IMG/VR virus record: IMGVR_UViG_3300004151_000018
Span: 1-39,640 of that record
Direction: 5' to 3' (one strand)
DNA from: a virus
Length of the DNA: 39,640 nucleotides
The first letter of the stretch is position 1. Each line of letters opens with the position of its first letter. Of the stretch, positions 17,871-26,642 are shown piece after piece. Under the pieces are notes generated by a model. It worked only from the letters and a program-made list of their open reading frames with translations, was not told the origin of the DNA and searched no databases. Both the position numbers and the translations under genes were made by a program.

Positions 17871-18212
17871 TCAGCCCTTCGCTTCCATCCACCAGCCAGC
17901 GTCGGCGCCACGGTAGCCGGGGCGCTCCACGGTCAGCATGGTCCCGGCCCCAGTCCAGGCGCCGTTGAGGATGGTGGGGGTGATGGTGATCTGGTCGCCC
18001 TTCTTCGGGCCGTCGAGCGGGAATGCGGTCGCCTTCAAGGTTTCGTCGGCGATGATGACTTGAAACAGCCGCTGAGAAACGCCGCCAACCAGCGTGTCCG
18101 ATCCAAGCTCGCGCGGCTTCGCCTTCAGGATCACATCGACCACGCCGACGCGACTCAGGACAACCAGTTCACCCTTCTTGTCGATCATGCGGGCTTCGCG
18201 GGTGCGGGCCAT
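17871..18212 (-). CDS. Putative head-tail stopper/joining protein
   Basis: This 113-residue protein (start MARTREARMIDKKGELVVLSR) is dominated by beta strands (VVDVILKAKPRE, LFQVIIADETLK, GDQITITPTIL), as in gpFII/stopper-type head completion proteins, and has a compact size typical of them. It lies between the connector-like gene and the tail terminator. The overall reading is of a ring protein that seals the portal before tail attachment. Sequence matching alone would not distinguish it from other small beta-barrel joining proteins. Confidence 0.5.
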   Translation of the reverse strand: MARTREARMIDKKGELVVLSRVGVVDVILKAKPRELGSDTLVGGVSQRLFQVIIADETLKATAFPLDGPKKGDQITITPTILNGAWTGAGTMLTVERPGYRGADAGWWMEAKG

Positions 18213-18215
18213 GCG

Positions 18216-18869
18216 TCACACCCCAACTAGCCCGGCGGCATAAAGCGAGTCCAGCACATCGGCGGGCATGGCCGATCCCGAAGCGGCCATGCTGCCGACC
18301 CAATATTCGGTGCGCCCGGTTCCTTCGGTCTGCTCGGCCTTCACGGCGAGGTCGCGGTCCTTGGCTTCCCAGCGCAGCCGCACCAGCCGCTTCACGGCGT
18401 CCTGCAGAACGGTCGGCACCTTCTCGGCCACCCACCCGGACGCGATGGTGACGGCGATTTCCTGTCGCTCCCAGCATCCCGCACAGCCGCTGCTGTCCAA
18501 CCGCGACAGCAGCCCGGCCTTCGGTTGCCCTCGATAGAGCGCGCCGTCCAGCACCGCCCCGCCGATGGTGACGGCGGTCACACGGACGGGATAGCGCCAC
18601 GGCAGCCCCAGCATGCCCCCATTCGGGGTTTCGTCTGGGCTGAATGTGACGACAGCCACCTCCTCAATGAAGGTGGCTGGGGCGTCTCCAGCGTCGTCGC
18701 CAGCAACCCGACAAGCCTCCGCAACCCGGTCGGACGCCGAAAGGCATTCCGCCGCCAGCCAGGAGTCGAAAGCCGTGTCGGCGATGTCGATGCCGAGTTC
18801 GGCCTTGAGGGTGGCGAGCGCGCAGAGCCGACGGTCGGGCGCGAGGCTGGCGACGACGATGGACGGCAT
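18216..18869 (-). CDS. Putative head-tail connector (gp6/Ad1-like)
   Basis: This 217-residue protein is mostly helical at its N-terminus (LCALATLKAELGIDIADTAFDSWLAAE). It then has a beta insertion (PVRVTAVTIGGAVLDGAL), and ends with helices (QDAVKRLVRLRWEAKDRDL). This helix-sheet-helix order matches the adaptor that binds the portal's clip domain in HK97-like phages. It is the first of the connector genes after the capsid block. The frame is uninterrupted, and the ATG is at 18867-18869. The family call is by fold pattern and place, not by a diagnostic motif. Confidence 0.6.
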   Translation of the reverse strand: MPSIVVASLAPDRRLCALATLKAELGIDIADTAFDSWLAAECLSASDRVAEACRVAGDDAGDAPATFIEEVAVVTFSPDETPNGGMLGLPWRYPVRVTAVTIGGAVLDGALYRGQPKAGLLSRLDSSGCAGCWERQEIAVTIASGWVAEKVPTVLQDAVKRLVRLRWEAKDRDLAVKAEQTEGTGRTEYWVGSMAASGSAMPADVLDSLYAAGLVGV

Positions 18870-18872
18870 GGC

Positions 18873-19010
18873 TCACCCCTTGGTCGTGTATGGGACGCCC
18901 CGCGACGTTTCCGCCGGTTTCACGGGGCGCAGATCGCGCGCGATGCGCTGGGGCGGCGGGCCGATGACCAGCGGCTTTGCGGGGCCTTCCCGCTCCGGCG
19001 CTGCGGCCAT
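18873..19010 (-). CDS. Short protein of 45 residues, unknown function
   Basis: This is a small frame: MAAAPEREGPAKPLVIGPPP at the start and KPAETSRGVPYTTKG at the end. It fills the gap between two genes exactly; its ATG overlaps the preceding stop (TGATG at 19008-19012) and its own stop ends three bases before the next ATG. The protein is Pro/Arg-rich and probably disordered. Tight packing supports translation, but no family was recognised. Confidence 0.5.
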   Translation of the reverse strand: MAAAPEREGPAKPLVIGPPPQRIARDLRPVKPAETSRGVPYTTKG

Positions 19011-19465
19011 CACTTGGCGCTCCTGGCGACGCGCGGCGGCGTCACGGTGCGCCGCTGACCGTCGGTTGTGGCCTCGGGCTGCGGGTCGGTCGCAATCTCG
19101 CCATCGACGGATGCGTCGCCGGAAACCGGGGCTTCGTCATCGGCGGTCGGCCCGGTCGCGGCGTCCGCTCCAGATGTCGCGGCCTCATAGGCACTCCGTT
19201 CAACCGCCATGATGCTCGCTGCGCGGGACACCAGATCGCCAATCGGCGTGGCGTGATCGACTTCAATCCCGCGCTGACGGAACCCAGCCAGCAGGCTGTC
19301 CAACTGTTCGGCGACTGCGCTCAACCCTTCCGCAGCACCGTCGGGCGAGGCGGCGGCGGCCACAGCGACGCGCCCCGAGATGAAGGCGGCGGCTTGGCCG
19401 TCGGGGAACGACGCAGTCTCTCCCGCCAAATAGGGTGTGTGGTTCTTCAGAAAGCGCACTAGCAT
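19010..19465 (-). CDS. Small virion-morphogenesis protein, unknown
   Basis: This 151-residue protein begins MLVRFLKNHTPYLAGETASF. The first 50 residues resemble short phage proteins of the type YxxGE-xAxFxxxxAxxLIxxGxA, found beside capsid genes and sometimes as N-terminal domains of head proteins. A helix follows, then an acidic, Ala/Thr/Pro-rich disordered tail of about 60 residues. Its ATG at 19463-19465 lacks a clear Shine-Dalgarno. A 6-bp hairpin sits 9 nt upstream. It probably belongs to the head or head-completion set; its exact role is unknown. Confidence 0.5.
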   Translation of the reverse strand: MLVRFLKNHTPYLAGETASFPDGQAAAFISGRVAVAAAASPDGAAEGLSAVAEQLDSLLAGFRQRGIEVDHATPIGDLVSRAASIMAVERSAYEAATSGADAATGPTADDEAPVSGDASVDGEIATDPQPEATTDGQRRTVTPPRVARSAK

Positions 19466-19474
19466 AGGTCGTGA

Positions 19475-19492
19475 CGGGGCCTCTCAGCCCCG
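19475..19492 (-). other. Short GC stem-loop between two head genes
   Basis: CGGGGC at 19475-19480 pairs with GCCCCG at 19487-19492 around a 6-nt loop. There is no U-run, so it is not a clear terminator; it lies 9 nt upstream of a start codon without a good Shine-Dalgarno. It is a modest signal in a GC-rich genome and may be chance. Confidence 0.3.
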
Positions 19493-19520
19493 CCCCTCCG
19501 TTCTGTGGTTGATGGTCGGA

Positions 19521-19991
19521 TCAGACCAGCGTGCCGCTGACCGGGTTCTCGGTGGCGCCGGCCAGGATGTAGGTGACGCCGAATTCACAGACGTCCGTGT
19601 TGGCCGCCGACAGATTCGGCGTGACCTGAAGCCGGACGTACCGATCCGTCCCGCTGAGATCAAAGTCGAGTTCGACCACGCCCGTCACCGTGCCGCCGCC
19701 GCCCGGCCCGGTCGCAACCACAGTTGCCGCCAAGGCGGCGCCATAGTCAGCCGCCCCGCTGCCGCCGCTGTCGCTGGCGTCCTGAAGGTTGGCGGCAAAG
19801 GTCAGCGTCGCAGCGGCGGCCAGGGCGGTCGTGTAGGTGACGACGGCCTTGAGCGAGGCGAAGCCCCGCCGGTCGATCCAGGCGCAATTGACCTCGGTCG
19901 CGTCACCGGAACCGCCAGCCGTCACATCGACACCGGCAACACCGTGGCGGGCGGCGATCAGCGCCGCCGCGTTCTGCATGGATGCGTGCAT
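19521..19991 (-). CDS. Putative minor head or decoration protein
   Basis: This protein of 156 residues begins MHASMQNAAALIAARHGV and is then all beta in character: VVTYTTALAAAATLTFAANLQ, VTGVVELDFDLSGTDRYVRLQ, EFGVTYILAGATENP. The end resembles the beta-tulip/Ig-like folds used by capsid decoration proteins. It lies directly after the major capsid gene, a usual place for decoration proteins. AGGAG precedes the ATG at 19989-19991. The function is inferred from place and composition. Confidence 0.5.
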   Translation of the reverse strand: MHASMQNAAALIAARHGVAGVDVTAGGSGDATEVNCAWIDRRGFASLKAVVTYTTALAAAATLTFAANLQDASDSGGSGAADYGAALAATVVATGPGGGGTVTGVVELDFDLSGTDRYVRLQVTPNLSAANTDVCEFGVTYILAGATENPVSGTLV

Positions 19992-20015
19992 GTTTGTGGG
20001 TCTCCTGCGCGCGGG

Positions 20016-21374
20016 TTAGTAGCTGACGCCGGTGATGCAGGAACCGGCCTCCGGCCGCTCCAGCTTGCAGTCGGCGTAGAGTTCCATGTGGATGAGGATT
20101 TCGTTGGTCTGGGTCAGGAAGTAGCTTTTCCCGTCCGCACCGACGTAACCACCCTCCATCGAGACACGGACCTCGGCGTCCGATCCGTTGGCGACGATGA
20201 TGCTCGGGCCATTGAAGAACAGGATCTCCGTGTTGGCCCCACCCAGGTTTGTGGGAACCTGATTGGTCTCCATGATCGGGCAACGCAGCAGGGTGTTGCT
20301 GACGTCGATGCTCGGGTAAATCTTGTTGCCGTTCGCATCGCGCAGGTCAGCCAGCTTCGCCACCGTGCGCGGGGCCATCACCCAATAGCCCTTGGTGACG
20401 ATGATGTTCGCCTCCTTCGGCTTCGTCACCGCCTTGCGCAGATCAGCCTCGATGGACACCGAGTCAGCGCCGCTGATGGCGAAGACGTTTTCGGCGGCGA
20501 TCTGGGACCGCAGGCCGAGCGGTACATGTTCGGTGCCCCCGCCGCGCAGGAAGCCCGAGTCCTCGTTGACCGCCGTGCGCTCCTGCAACCGACGAACGAC
20601 ATAGCTTTCGAGGTTGCGCACCGCCGCGCCGCCGTTGCGCGCCTGATCGAGCAGTCGCCGCGAGATGACCGCTTCGATGGTCAGGCGCTTCGGATCAAGG
20701 CGGATGTCGCCGAACTTGAACTCGCCCGACGTCGGCGCCGTGTTCTCGCCGGTCCACGAACCGTTGGGTGCCTGCGTCTCCTTCGGCAGGATCATGGTGC
20801 CCGGAACATTCAGGACCTGGGGCGACATGCGGCGGACCACCGTCATGTTGTCCAGACCATCGATGATGACCGAGGCGAAATCCGGGAGGGACAGCGCGCC
20901 ACCGGCGGCGTAGTTGCTGAGGTTCATCGAGCGCTGGATGACGGCAACGGTGTCCTCGCCGTAGACATGACCCAACCACTTCTCGGCGTTCAACTCGCCG
21001 CCGGAGTGACGGACCATGATGTCGGCGATCATGCGGCGCACTGGCGCCATCTTGACCACCTCCTCGTTGCCCTTCGCGATGGCGGGTAGCGGGGCGAAGG
21101 TGCCCTCCGGGGCGCTCCGGGGAGTGGCACCGCTGGCGGCCATAGTTTCCATCGACACGGCGCGCCCCAGCTCATCGCCCAGGTCTTTCGCGATCTGATG
21201 GGCGTCGGCATATGCCTTTTCGGCATCGGTCACGGCCTTGGTGGCGGCTTCCTTGCCGACAGCATCGGTCGCGGTGCGGAGCGCCGCCTTGGTGGTGGTG
21301 ATGGTCTGGGACGCCATCTTGGCGACGCCAACCGCCGCAGCGAGTGCCTGGCGGAGTTCGGGAATCGTCTTCAT
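20016..21374 (-). CDS. Major capsid protein, HK97 fold
   Basis: This 452-residue protein has an N-terminal helical delta domain of about 100 residues (MKTIPELRQALAAAVGVAKM, Ala/Lys/Glu-rich) that is likely removed by the adjacent protease. The mature part includes GGALSLPDFASVIIDGL, the N-arm/E-loop region with NVPGTMILPKETQ, then AVISRRLLDQARNG and the C-terminal TNEILIHMELYADC, as expected for the Phage_capsid (HK97) family. The start at 21372-21374 was chosen because MKTIPEL starts the delta domain and GGAG lies 8 nt upstream; the open frame runs 16 codons further but through a hairpin. The gene lies after the protease and portal as in HK97. Confidence 0.93.
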   Translation of the reverse strand: MKTIPELRQALAAAVGVAKMASQTITTTKAALRTATDAVGKEAATKAVTDAEKAYADAHQIAKDLGDELGRAVSMETMAASGATPRSAPEGTFAPLPAIAKGNEEVVKMAPVRRMIADIMVRHSGGELNAEKWLGHVYGEDTVAVIQRSMNLSNYAAGGALSLPDFASVIIDGLDNMTVVRRMSPQVLNVPGTMILPKETQAPNGSWTGENTAPTSGEFKFGDIRLDPKRLTIEAVISRRLLDQARNGGAAVRNLESYVVRRLQERTAVNEDSGFLRGGGTEHVPLGLRSQIAAENVFAISGADSVSIEADLRKAVTKPKEANIIVTKGYWVMAPRTVAKLADLRDANGNKIYPSIDVSNTLLRCPIMETNQVPTNLGGANTEILFFNGPSIIVANGSDAEVRVSMEGGYVGADGKSYFLTQTNEILIHMELYADCKLERPEAGSCITGVSY

Positions 21375-21389
21375 GAAAAAGCTCCACGC

Positions 21390-21420
21390 AAAAAAGGCCG
21401 GACGCGAGGTGCGACCGGCC
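21390..21420 (-). terminator. Terminator-like hairpin upstream of the major capsid gene
   Basis: On the minus strand GGCCGG pairs with CCGGCC, then a T/T mismatch and CGC/GCG, with a short ACCTC loop, followed by six T. It sits 37 nt after the protease stop and 15 nt before the capsid start codon. A conventional promoter cannot fit between it and the start. Confidence 0.8.
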
Positions 21421-21457
21421 AAACATCCGCCAGGAAAGCGGATCGGGTTCCCCCGCG

Positions 21458-22621
21458 TCAGGCGGCGAGAGAGAGTTCGAGGGACTTCAGTTCCAGCATC
21501 CGCAGCTCGGCGGCCCGAGTCTCCATGTCCAGATCATCATCGACCGCGACCTGCTGGATCACGCCATCGATCAGGTTGCGGACTTCGGTGAGGCTGGCCT
21601 CATTGGAACTGGACAGCACGCGCCCGGCCTTAAGCGTGAGGCCAGGGATGCTCTTCCCATGCAGCGCGCCGACGATGTCCTTGACCGTCAGGGCCGGAGC
21701 GTCCTTCTCCGCATCATCGGATTCGCCCTCCGCCAGTTCGGCCAACATCTCGGCGACCTCCTCCTGTGTCATCGCGATCAGCGCCGCCCCGAGCCGCCGC
21801 AGGGCGTCCGCCAGCATGCCGGGGACCGCGCTGTCGTCGCCCTCCCAATTGCTTTCGGCGGCGGTGCTTTCCTGGATCCAGTTGATCTCGGACAGGGCGC
21901 TCGCGAGATAGCCGATGTGCCACAGCCCTTTCGCGGTCAACGGCAGGCAAGCCTTAACCACCGCCCCGTCCATCGACTTCTCGGCCATGTTGGCGAGGCG
22001 GAGGATTTGCCCTTTCACGCCCCTCGGCGCCGACTTGGCGAGGGCGCGGAACTCAATGGCCAGCTTCTGCGGAGCGGCGGCGGCGGCGCGCAGCTTGGCC
22101 AATTCCACCGCATCGATCGACACCACGCCCGACCGCTCCACCACCAAGGCGCCGCGCACCGCTGGCACTGATACGAAGGAGAACTCGGCCAGTTCGCACG
22201 TCTCGTACTTCACCCCGCCGCCCAGGTTGCACCCATTGGCGTCGAACCGTGGCGGGTTCGCCGGGTCGAGCGCCGCCATTTCCTTGCCCATGAAGCCGAT
22301 GGAGGTCGCGTTCACGACTCCATTCTTCACGCGGTTGTAGGTCAGGTCGGCCAGCGGGTCATCGCCTTCGGGCGGGAACTGGACGAGAGCAGTCAGCTTG
22401 CCGTCCTTGACCCCGATGTCGATGCAGCGGGCAATCGGGTGGTCGGTGTCGTGCTGCCACAGCACCACCGGGTTCGCCCGGTAGGCCACGAGATCGATGC
22501 CGGATTGAACGACCATGTCGCCGGATCGATCCACCTCCGACGCCGAGCAGATGACTCGGACCTGCCGCAGTTCAGCCAGGGTGGTGGCGCCGCCGCTGTG
22601 AGCTTTGCGCTGAATGCTCAT
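21458..22621 (-). CDS. Prohead protease, S78 family
   Basis: This 387-residue protein is a HK97-type serine protease that matures the capsid. The N-terminal 160 residues carry the S78 features: GDMVVQSGIDLVAYRANP, WQHD with catalytic His57, and NATSIGF with catalytic Ser107; ETCELAEFSFVSVPA closes the domain. The following 200 residues are helical with LKAGRVLSSSNEASL, a pattern seen in scaffold-like extensions of such proteases. The extension may act as an assembly scaffold fused to the protease; that role is inferred. The ATG overlaps nothing upstream awkwardly; its stop is separated from the capsid gene by a terminator-like hairpin. It overlaps the portal gene by 4 bp (ATGA at 22618-22621). 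Confidence 0.88.
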   Translation of the reverse strand: MSIQRKAHSGGATTLAELRQVRVICSASEVDRSGDMVVQSGIDLVAYRANPVVLWQHDTDHPIARCIDIGVKDGKLTALVQFPPEGDDPLADLTYNRVKNGVVNATSIGFMGKEMAALDPANPPRFDANGCNLGGGVKYETCELAEFSFVSVPAVRGALVVERSGVVSIDAVELAKLRAAAAAPQKLAIEFRALAKSAPRGVKGQILRLANMAEKSMDGAVVKACLPLTAKGLWHIGYLASALSEINWIQESTAAESNWEGDDSAVPGMLADALRRLGAALIAMTQEEVAEMLAELAEGESDDAEKDAPALTVKDIVGALHGKSIPGLTLKAGRVLSSSNEASLTEVRNLIDGVIQQVAVDDDLDMETRAAELRMLELKSLELSLAA

Positions 22622-23925
22622 TTCGGTTCCTCTGGGTTCGGGTCAGCGCCTGCGTCCGCCGACGTCTTGCCGCCGGGCGGAGTGATGGCGACCACGTTGC
22701 CCTGGTCGTCCACGTAGGCGGTGTTCAGGGGGCGGGCGAAGACGTTGCCTGCCGGGGTGGGGTTCAACCCCTCGTCGCTGCGCCACTCGTTCGGCATCAG
22801 GGCGCCGGACTGAAACATCGTCCGGTTGCCTTCCTGGCGGGTCTTGAAGTCGGCGCGCAGCAGGCGGCGGACATCGAACTCGACATAGATTTCCTCGGGC
22901 AGGTTGAAGGCCCTCGTGAACTCCGCCTCGAACGACTCCAGCATCGGCATGAGCGTCTGGTCGTAGTATGCGCGGGTCAGCGCCTCCACATTGTTGTTCG
23001 TCATGCGGTCCAGCATGCCGATCATGTGCAACGGCACGCGAAAGCCTCGGGCGATCTCTTCGATCGTCAGTTTCCGCTGCTCCAGAAACTGCGCATCGAC
23101 CGAGGTCATGCCGAGCGCCTCGAACTCCATCCCCTCCTCCAGCACCACGGTCTTGCCCGCGTTGCTGGTTCCGCCATGGCGGCCATTCCAACTCGAACTC
23201 AGCCGGTCGGCCACATCCTTGGTGAGAACCTTCGGGTGCCTCAGGACGCCAGTCGGCTGAGCGCCATTCGCCATCAGCTTGGCCGACAACTCTTCGCCAG
23301 CGATGGCGATGCCGATGGACTCACGAAGCTGCGCCAACGGCGACAAACCGACGATGCCGTCGAAGGTCATTCCACGGACATGAAACACGTCATAATCGGG
23401 AACCATCATCGGCACATCCCGAAGGACGGCGTTCTCCAGCGTGGTGCGTCGGCTGATGGCGTAGAACAGGCGACCATCCATCGCCTCGAAGATCGTCACG
23501 CAGCCGGGATGGATCGGCCAGAGGCCCTCGGGATTCCCGAACCTGTCCCTCAAAATGACAGCGATAGCATTCCCTCGGAAGCCCCAGGCAGAGAACAGGG
23601 CGAGCAGCAAGCTGACTGGCGTCATGTGCCGGTGCGGTGCGCGCAGGATTCGGTAAAGCGGATGCTCGCGCGCCGGTTGTCGCGTCCCGTCCGGCATTTG
23701 ACGCCACACCTGCGGCTTGAGCTTTGCCCCGTCTTCAGCAATCACCCGAACGCAGGAGTAGACCGCCGAGACGCGCATCGCCGAAGAATCCGACACCCGC
23801 GCGCCCGACGCAGACGGCGCGCCGCCCATGAGCGAGACAAAGGTGTCCGAAGGGTTCTGGGGTGAGCCAAGACTTGCCTTTTGAACGACAGCATCCTGTT
23901 GCCGTTCACGCTTTCGCTTGCCCAT
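22618..23925 (-). CDS. Portal protein, HK97 family
   Basis: This 435-residue protein forms the dodecameric portal at the DNA-entry vertex. It shows the family order: VSAVYSCVRVIAEDGAKL near residue 55, LYRILRAPHRHMTP, PHPGCV-like PIHPGCVTIF, GLSPLAQLRESIGIA, then RGFRVPLHMIGMLD and MPNEWRSDEGLNP near the C-terminus. Length is normal for the family. It lies between TerL and the protease, with its stop overlapping the protease start, as in HK97-like phages. The ATG is at 23923-23925. Confidence 0.92.
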   Translation of the reverse strand: MGKRKRERQQDAVVQKASLGSPQNPSDTFVSLMGGAPSASGARVSDSSAMRVSAVYSCVRVIAEDGAKLKPQVWRQMPDGTRQPAREHPLYRILRAPHRHMTPVSLLLALFSAWGFRGNAIAVILRDRFGNPEGLWPIHPGCVTIFEAMDGRLFYAISRRTTLENAVLRDVPMMVPDYDVFHVRGMTFDGIVGLSPLAQLRESIGIAIAGEELSAKLMANGAQPTGVLRHPKVLTKDVADRLSSSWNGRHGGTSNAGKTVVLEEGMEFEALGMTSVDAQFLEQRKLTIEEIARGFRVPLHMIGMLDRMTNNNVEALTRAYYDQTLMPMLESFEAEFTRAFNLPEEIYVEFDVRRLLRADFKTRQEGNRTMFQSGALMPNEWRSDEGLNPTPAGNVFARPLNTAYVDDQGNVVAITPPGGKTSADAGADPNPEEPK

Positions 23926-23937
23926 GGTGGCCTCAAA

Positions 23938-25737
23938 TTAAATCGCGACGAATCCGGCGGAACGCTCAGTGGTGTGGTAGATCGAAGGACCAACATCGTC
24001 GCTACCGGACATCGCGACACCCATCGCTGAAATGAGGGCGACGGGGCCGTCGATCTTCTTCGAATCCTTTTCCTTGGTCGGGTAGACGTTGTCCTTCTTG
24101 TCGGGCCGCGCCACGACGTTGGACATCATCCACTTCATGCCAGGGTCTCCGGCATGCTGAAGCTTCCCAGCCCGAATCAGGGCGTCCAGTTCCTTCATCG
24201 GCTCGCTGAAATTCAACACCAGCGGTCGGTACTCAGTCACCGGGGCGTTCCTGGCCTGGAGTCGCGTCACCAGCATCGTAGCTTGATGCGGGTCGTAGGC
24301 GATGTTCTCGACCTGAAACCGCGCGCAGAGATCGAGGATGTCCTCCTCGATGACTCCGTAGTCGATGATGTTGCCGCCGGTGACGATCAACCAGCCCTCG
24401 GCGTCCCACGCCTGATAATGCTCATTCTCTGGCAGGAGGACGGTGTCCTCGGGCAGGTAGTGGAAGGTGAAAACCCGATAAGGCTCGTCGTCACTCTCTG
24501 GCAGAACCAAGGCTTCGAGGGCGGCGACGTCGATCTTGCTCGACAGGTCGAGTCCCAGCACCACCCGTCGGCCAACGAAGTCGTCCAGCTTCAGCCCCAG
24601 CGCCTCACATCGGTCCCAGGCGGCCATGTCGAAATAGGCCGACCGGGCGTTCACCCACTTGTTCAGATGCTTTGTCAGGAAGCGCCCCCGATTGCGGGGG
24701 CTGTTGATCGCCTCACGCTGACGGTTGAGCAGGAACTCCTCGTTGATCGACACGCCGCAATTCGGGTTGGCCTTGCGGATCACCGCCGGATCATCCCATT
24801 TGTCGTCCTCGTCGATGGTGTAGATGATCCCAAACAACTCGTTGTCGTTCGCGACCTTTTCCAACACCTTCCTGACGGTGTCCCGCATGTCGTAGCAGGG
24901 GCCTGCGATGTTGTCGCCCGCCGTGGTGATGACCACCGCCAGCGGTTGCTCGCGGGCGCCCATGCCCGTCACCATGGTGTCAAACTGTTCGGACGTGGCG
25001 TGCTCGTGATACTCGTCCGTGATCGAGCAGGACGGAGAAGCGCCGTCGCCCGGCTTGCCTATGACCGGCTCGAACTTCGCCCCCTTCAAGAGGATGCTGA
25101 TGTTCGAGGCGTTGACGTCAACGCCATAGTGCGACTTCAGATCCGGTCGTCCGTTCGCCATGTTCCGAGCCGGGCCGAACACCTCCCACGCCTGCTTTTC
25201 CGACGTGGCGCCCGCGTAAACCTCCGCGCCCTGCTCGCCGTCAGCGCAGAGCATGTAGAGGCCGATGCCCGCGACCAGAGCGGACTTGCCGTTCTTGCGC
25301 GGCACCTCGATGTAGACCTGCCGAAAGCGCCGGAACCCATCCGCCTTTCGCACCCAACCGAAGACCACGCAGAGGATGAAACACTGCCAGGGTTCCAGCC
25401 GGATCAGATGACCATTGGGGTTCAGCGGATCCTTGCGCGCCCACTTTCCCTTGGTGTGGGGCAGCAGTTCGATGAACTTGCAGACTTTTTCGGCCTTGGC
25501 CGGGTCAAATCTGTACGGCCAGCCTGCGGTGCCGCCAGACCGCAGGTCGTCCCGGTGCCGCTGACACGCCAGCTTGACCCATTTGCAGGCCGGGATGGCG
25601 CCGACCAGCACGTCGTCGATGTAGCGTTCGGCCAATTCGACATGCGGGTGCGCGACCGGACCGAGGGGCTTGCCGCCGCCAACCGCACCCCGCGCCTTGC
25701 GGACGCCCGGCTGATGTTGACGCGGCGCTCTCGGCAT
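23938..25737 (-). CDS. Terminase large subunit
   Basis: This 599-residue packaging motor has an ATPase and nuclease part. The Walker A-like PRKNGKS is at 146-152, the Walker B CSITDEYH at 237-244, the coupling motif VVITTAGDN near 268-276, and the nuclease acidic residue in GLDLSSK (Asp397). These match the Terminase_1 (HK97/P27-linked) family, and the length is typical. The start ATG at 25735-25737 overlaps the TerS stop (TGATG). TerS, an HNH protein and portal flank it. This is a confident call. Confidence 0.95.
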   Translation of the reverse strand: MPRAPRQHQPGVRKARGAVGGGKPLGPVAHPHVELAERYIDDVLVGAIPACKWVKLACQRHRDDLRSGGTAGWPYRFDPAKAEKVCKFIELLPHTKGKWARKDPLNPNGHLIRLEPWQCFILCVVFGWVRKADGFRRFRQVYIEVPRKNGKSALVAGIGLYMLCADGEQGAEVYAGATSEKQAWEVFGPARNMANGRPDLKSHYGVDVNASNISILLKGAKFEPVIGKPGDGASPSCSITDEYHEHATSEQFDTMVTGMGAREQPLAVVITTAGDNIAGPCYDMRDTVRKVLEKVANDNELFGIIYTIDEDDKWDDPAVIRKANPNCGVSINEEFLLNRQREAINSPRNRGRFLTKHLNKWVNARSAYFDMAAWDRCEALGLKLDDFVGRRVVLGLDLSSKIDVAALEALVLPESDDEPYRVFTFHYLPEDTVLLPENEHYQAWDAEGWLIVTGGNIIDYGVIEEDILDLCARFQVENIAYDPHQATMLVTRLQARNAPVTEYRPLVLNFSEPMKELDALIRAGKLQHAGDPGMKWMMSNVVARPDKKDNVYPTKEKDSKKIDGPVALISAMGVAMSGSDDVGPSIYHTTERSAGFVAI

Positions 25738-26243
25738 CAACCCAACTCAGCAAAGGCGTTGACATCGCCCGGCAGTTTCCCTGCCACTCGAGTCCGATCC
25801 GCTGGCGTGAGACCGAACTTCGCCAGCCACCCGGCGAACCGGCGGTCGGCGTCGGCGATGTCCGCGATCTCGGGCCGGGCGCGACGCATCGGGCCGCCCT
25901 TGCCCATTGTCCAGTAATACCGCTCGCCCGCTTCGGCGAAGACGATGGCGCCAGTTTCTGCTTCCATGGTCAGCGGTCGGGCCAGCGAGGCGCGTGCGGC
26001 CATTAGGTCGGCGTAGGCCTCACACAGCCCGGTCAGCGCAAATCCATCCGCCTCGGTCAGCACGCCCATGCCATCCAAGATCACCGAAACAGCGCCCCAG
26101 GTGGTTTTCGCCTTGTCCGTCAGATCAGTCGGCGGCGACGGCATGGCGCGTTGCGGCTTCGGCTCCCGCTTATTGGTCCGGCATTTCTGCGCCGTGCCGG
26201 TCACGAGCTTGAGGTGCGTCGGTTTGGGGGGGCGTCCTGCCAT
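25737..26243 (-). CDS. Terminase small subunit, P27 family
   Basis: This 168-residue protein begins MAGRPPKPTHLKLVTGT, the classical P27-family opening, then a helical middle with LTDKAKTTWGAVSVILDGMG and LTEADGFALTGLCEAYADL. It recognises the packaging site and recruits TerL. The start at 26241-26243 is favoured by GGAGG 8 nt upstream and by the family start; 12 codons upstream could also be translated. The gene follows a 96-bp gap after the HNH gene, which may hold the cos site. Confidence 0.92.
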   Translation of the reverse strand: MAGRPPKPTHLKLVTGTAQKCRTNKREPKPQRAMPSPPTDLTDKAKTTWGAVSVILDGMGVLTEADGFALTGLCEAYADLMAARASLARPLTMEAETGAIVFAEAGERYYWTMGKGGPMRRARPEIADIADADRRFAGWLAKFGLTPADRTRVAGKLPGDVNAFAELG

Positions 26244-26339
26244 TTTCAGCCTCCGGACCCTTTTGTTTTCATTTTGCACGCGCAGGAATTTTACTCCCAG
26301 CCGGTGGACGCCCTAACCCCTTGCGGGGATTGCCCCCCC
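26244..26339. other. Gap between HNH and TerS genes, possible packaging site
   Basis: The 96-bp gap has an A/T-rich end with GTTTTCATTTTGC and a CCCC-TTGC-GGGG hairpin (26317-26328) next to a run of eight C. TTGCGGGGAT here is identical to half an iteron of the replication array. In cos phages the cohesive-end site usually lies just upstream of terS. No experimental sign of cos is visible, so this is only a location to test. Confidence 0.3.
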
Positions 26340-26642
26340 CTATCCCCCGCGCCTGCCGTGACGCCGATTATCGCAGGTGGGACAAAGGGTTCGCAGGTTC
26401 GCGAGAGCATCAGCCCCACCTTCGCGACGTGGCACGATGTGGTCGGCGATGAGCCTTCCACCATGCCCTCGATCCGGTGTGGTGCAGTGCTCGGCGGTGC
26501 AGCGGTAGCCGTCCCGCTTCCAGCACGCGGCGCGCAGCCGCTTCCATTCGCTGGAGCCGTAGTAGGGGTCCTGAACCTGCGGGCGCTTGGCGGGGGCTGG
26601 ACTCCACCCCTTCGGACGAAACACGGGCGGACGGCACGGCAT
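26340..26642 (-). CDS. HNH endonuclease of the packaging module
   Basis: This 100-residue protein starts MPCRPPVFRPKGWS and holds CWKRDGYRC, then ADHIVPRREGG with Asp67-His68, Asn82 in ANLRTLC, CPTCDNRRH (Cys87, Cys90) and the last His95. This is a complete HNH motif with zinc ligands. In HK97 and many cos siphophages such an HNH protein lies beside terS/terL and is needed for specific genome cleavage. The ATG overlaps the preceding stop (TGATG). Longer upstream reading is out of phase with the neighbouring gene and is not favoured. Confidence 0.9.
   Translation of the reverse strand: MPCRPPVFRPKGWSPAPAKRPQVQDPYYGSSEWKRLRAACWKRDGYRCTAEHCTTPDRGHGGRLIADHIVPRREGGADALANLRTLCPTCDNRRHGRRGG

Noticed and set aside
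26317-26328. CCCC-TTGC-GGGG hairpin as a terminator of the HNH message
   Set aside because: The stem is only four base pairs and no T-run follows on the minus strand.
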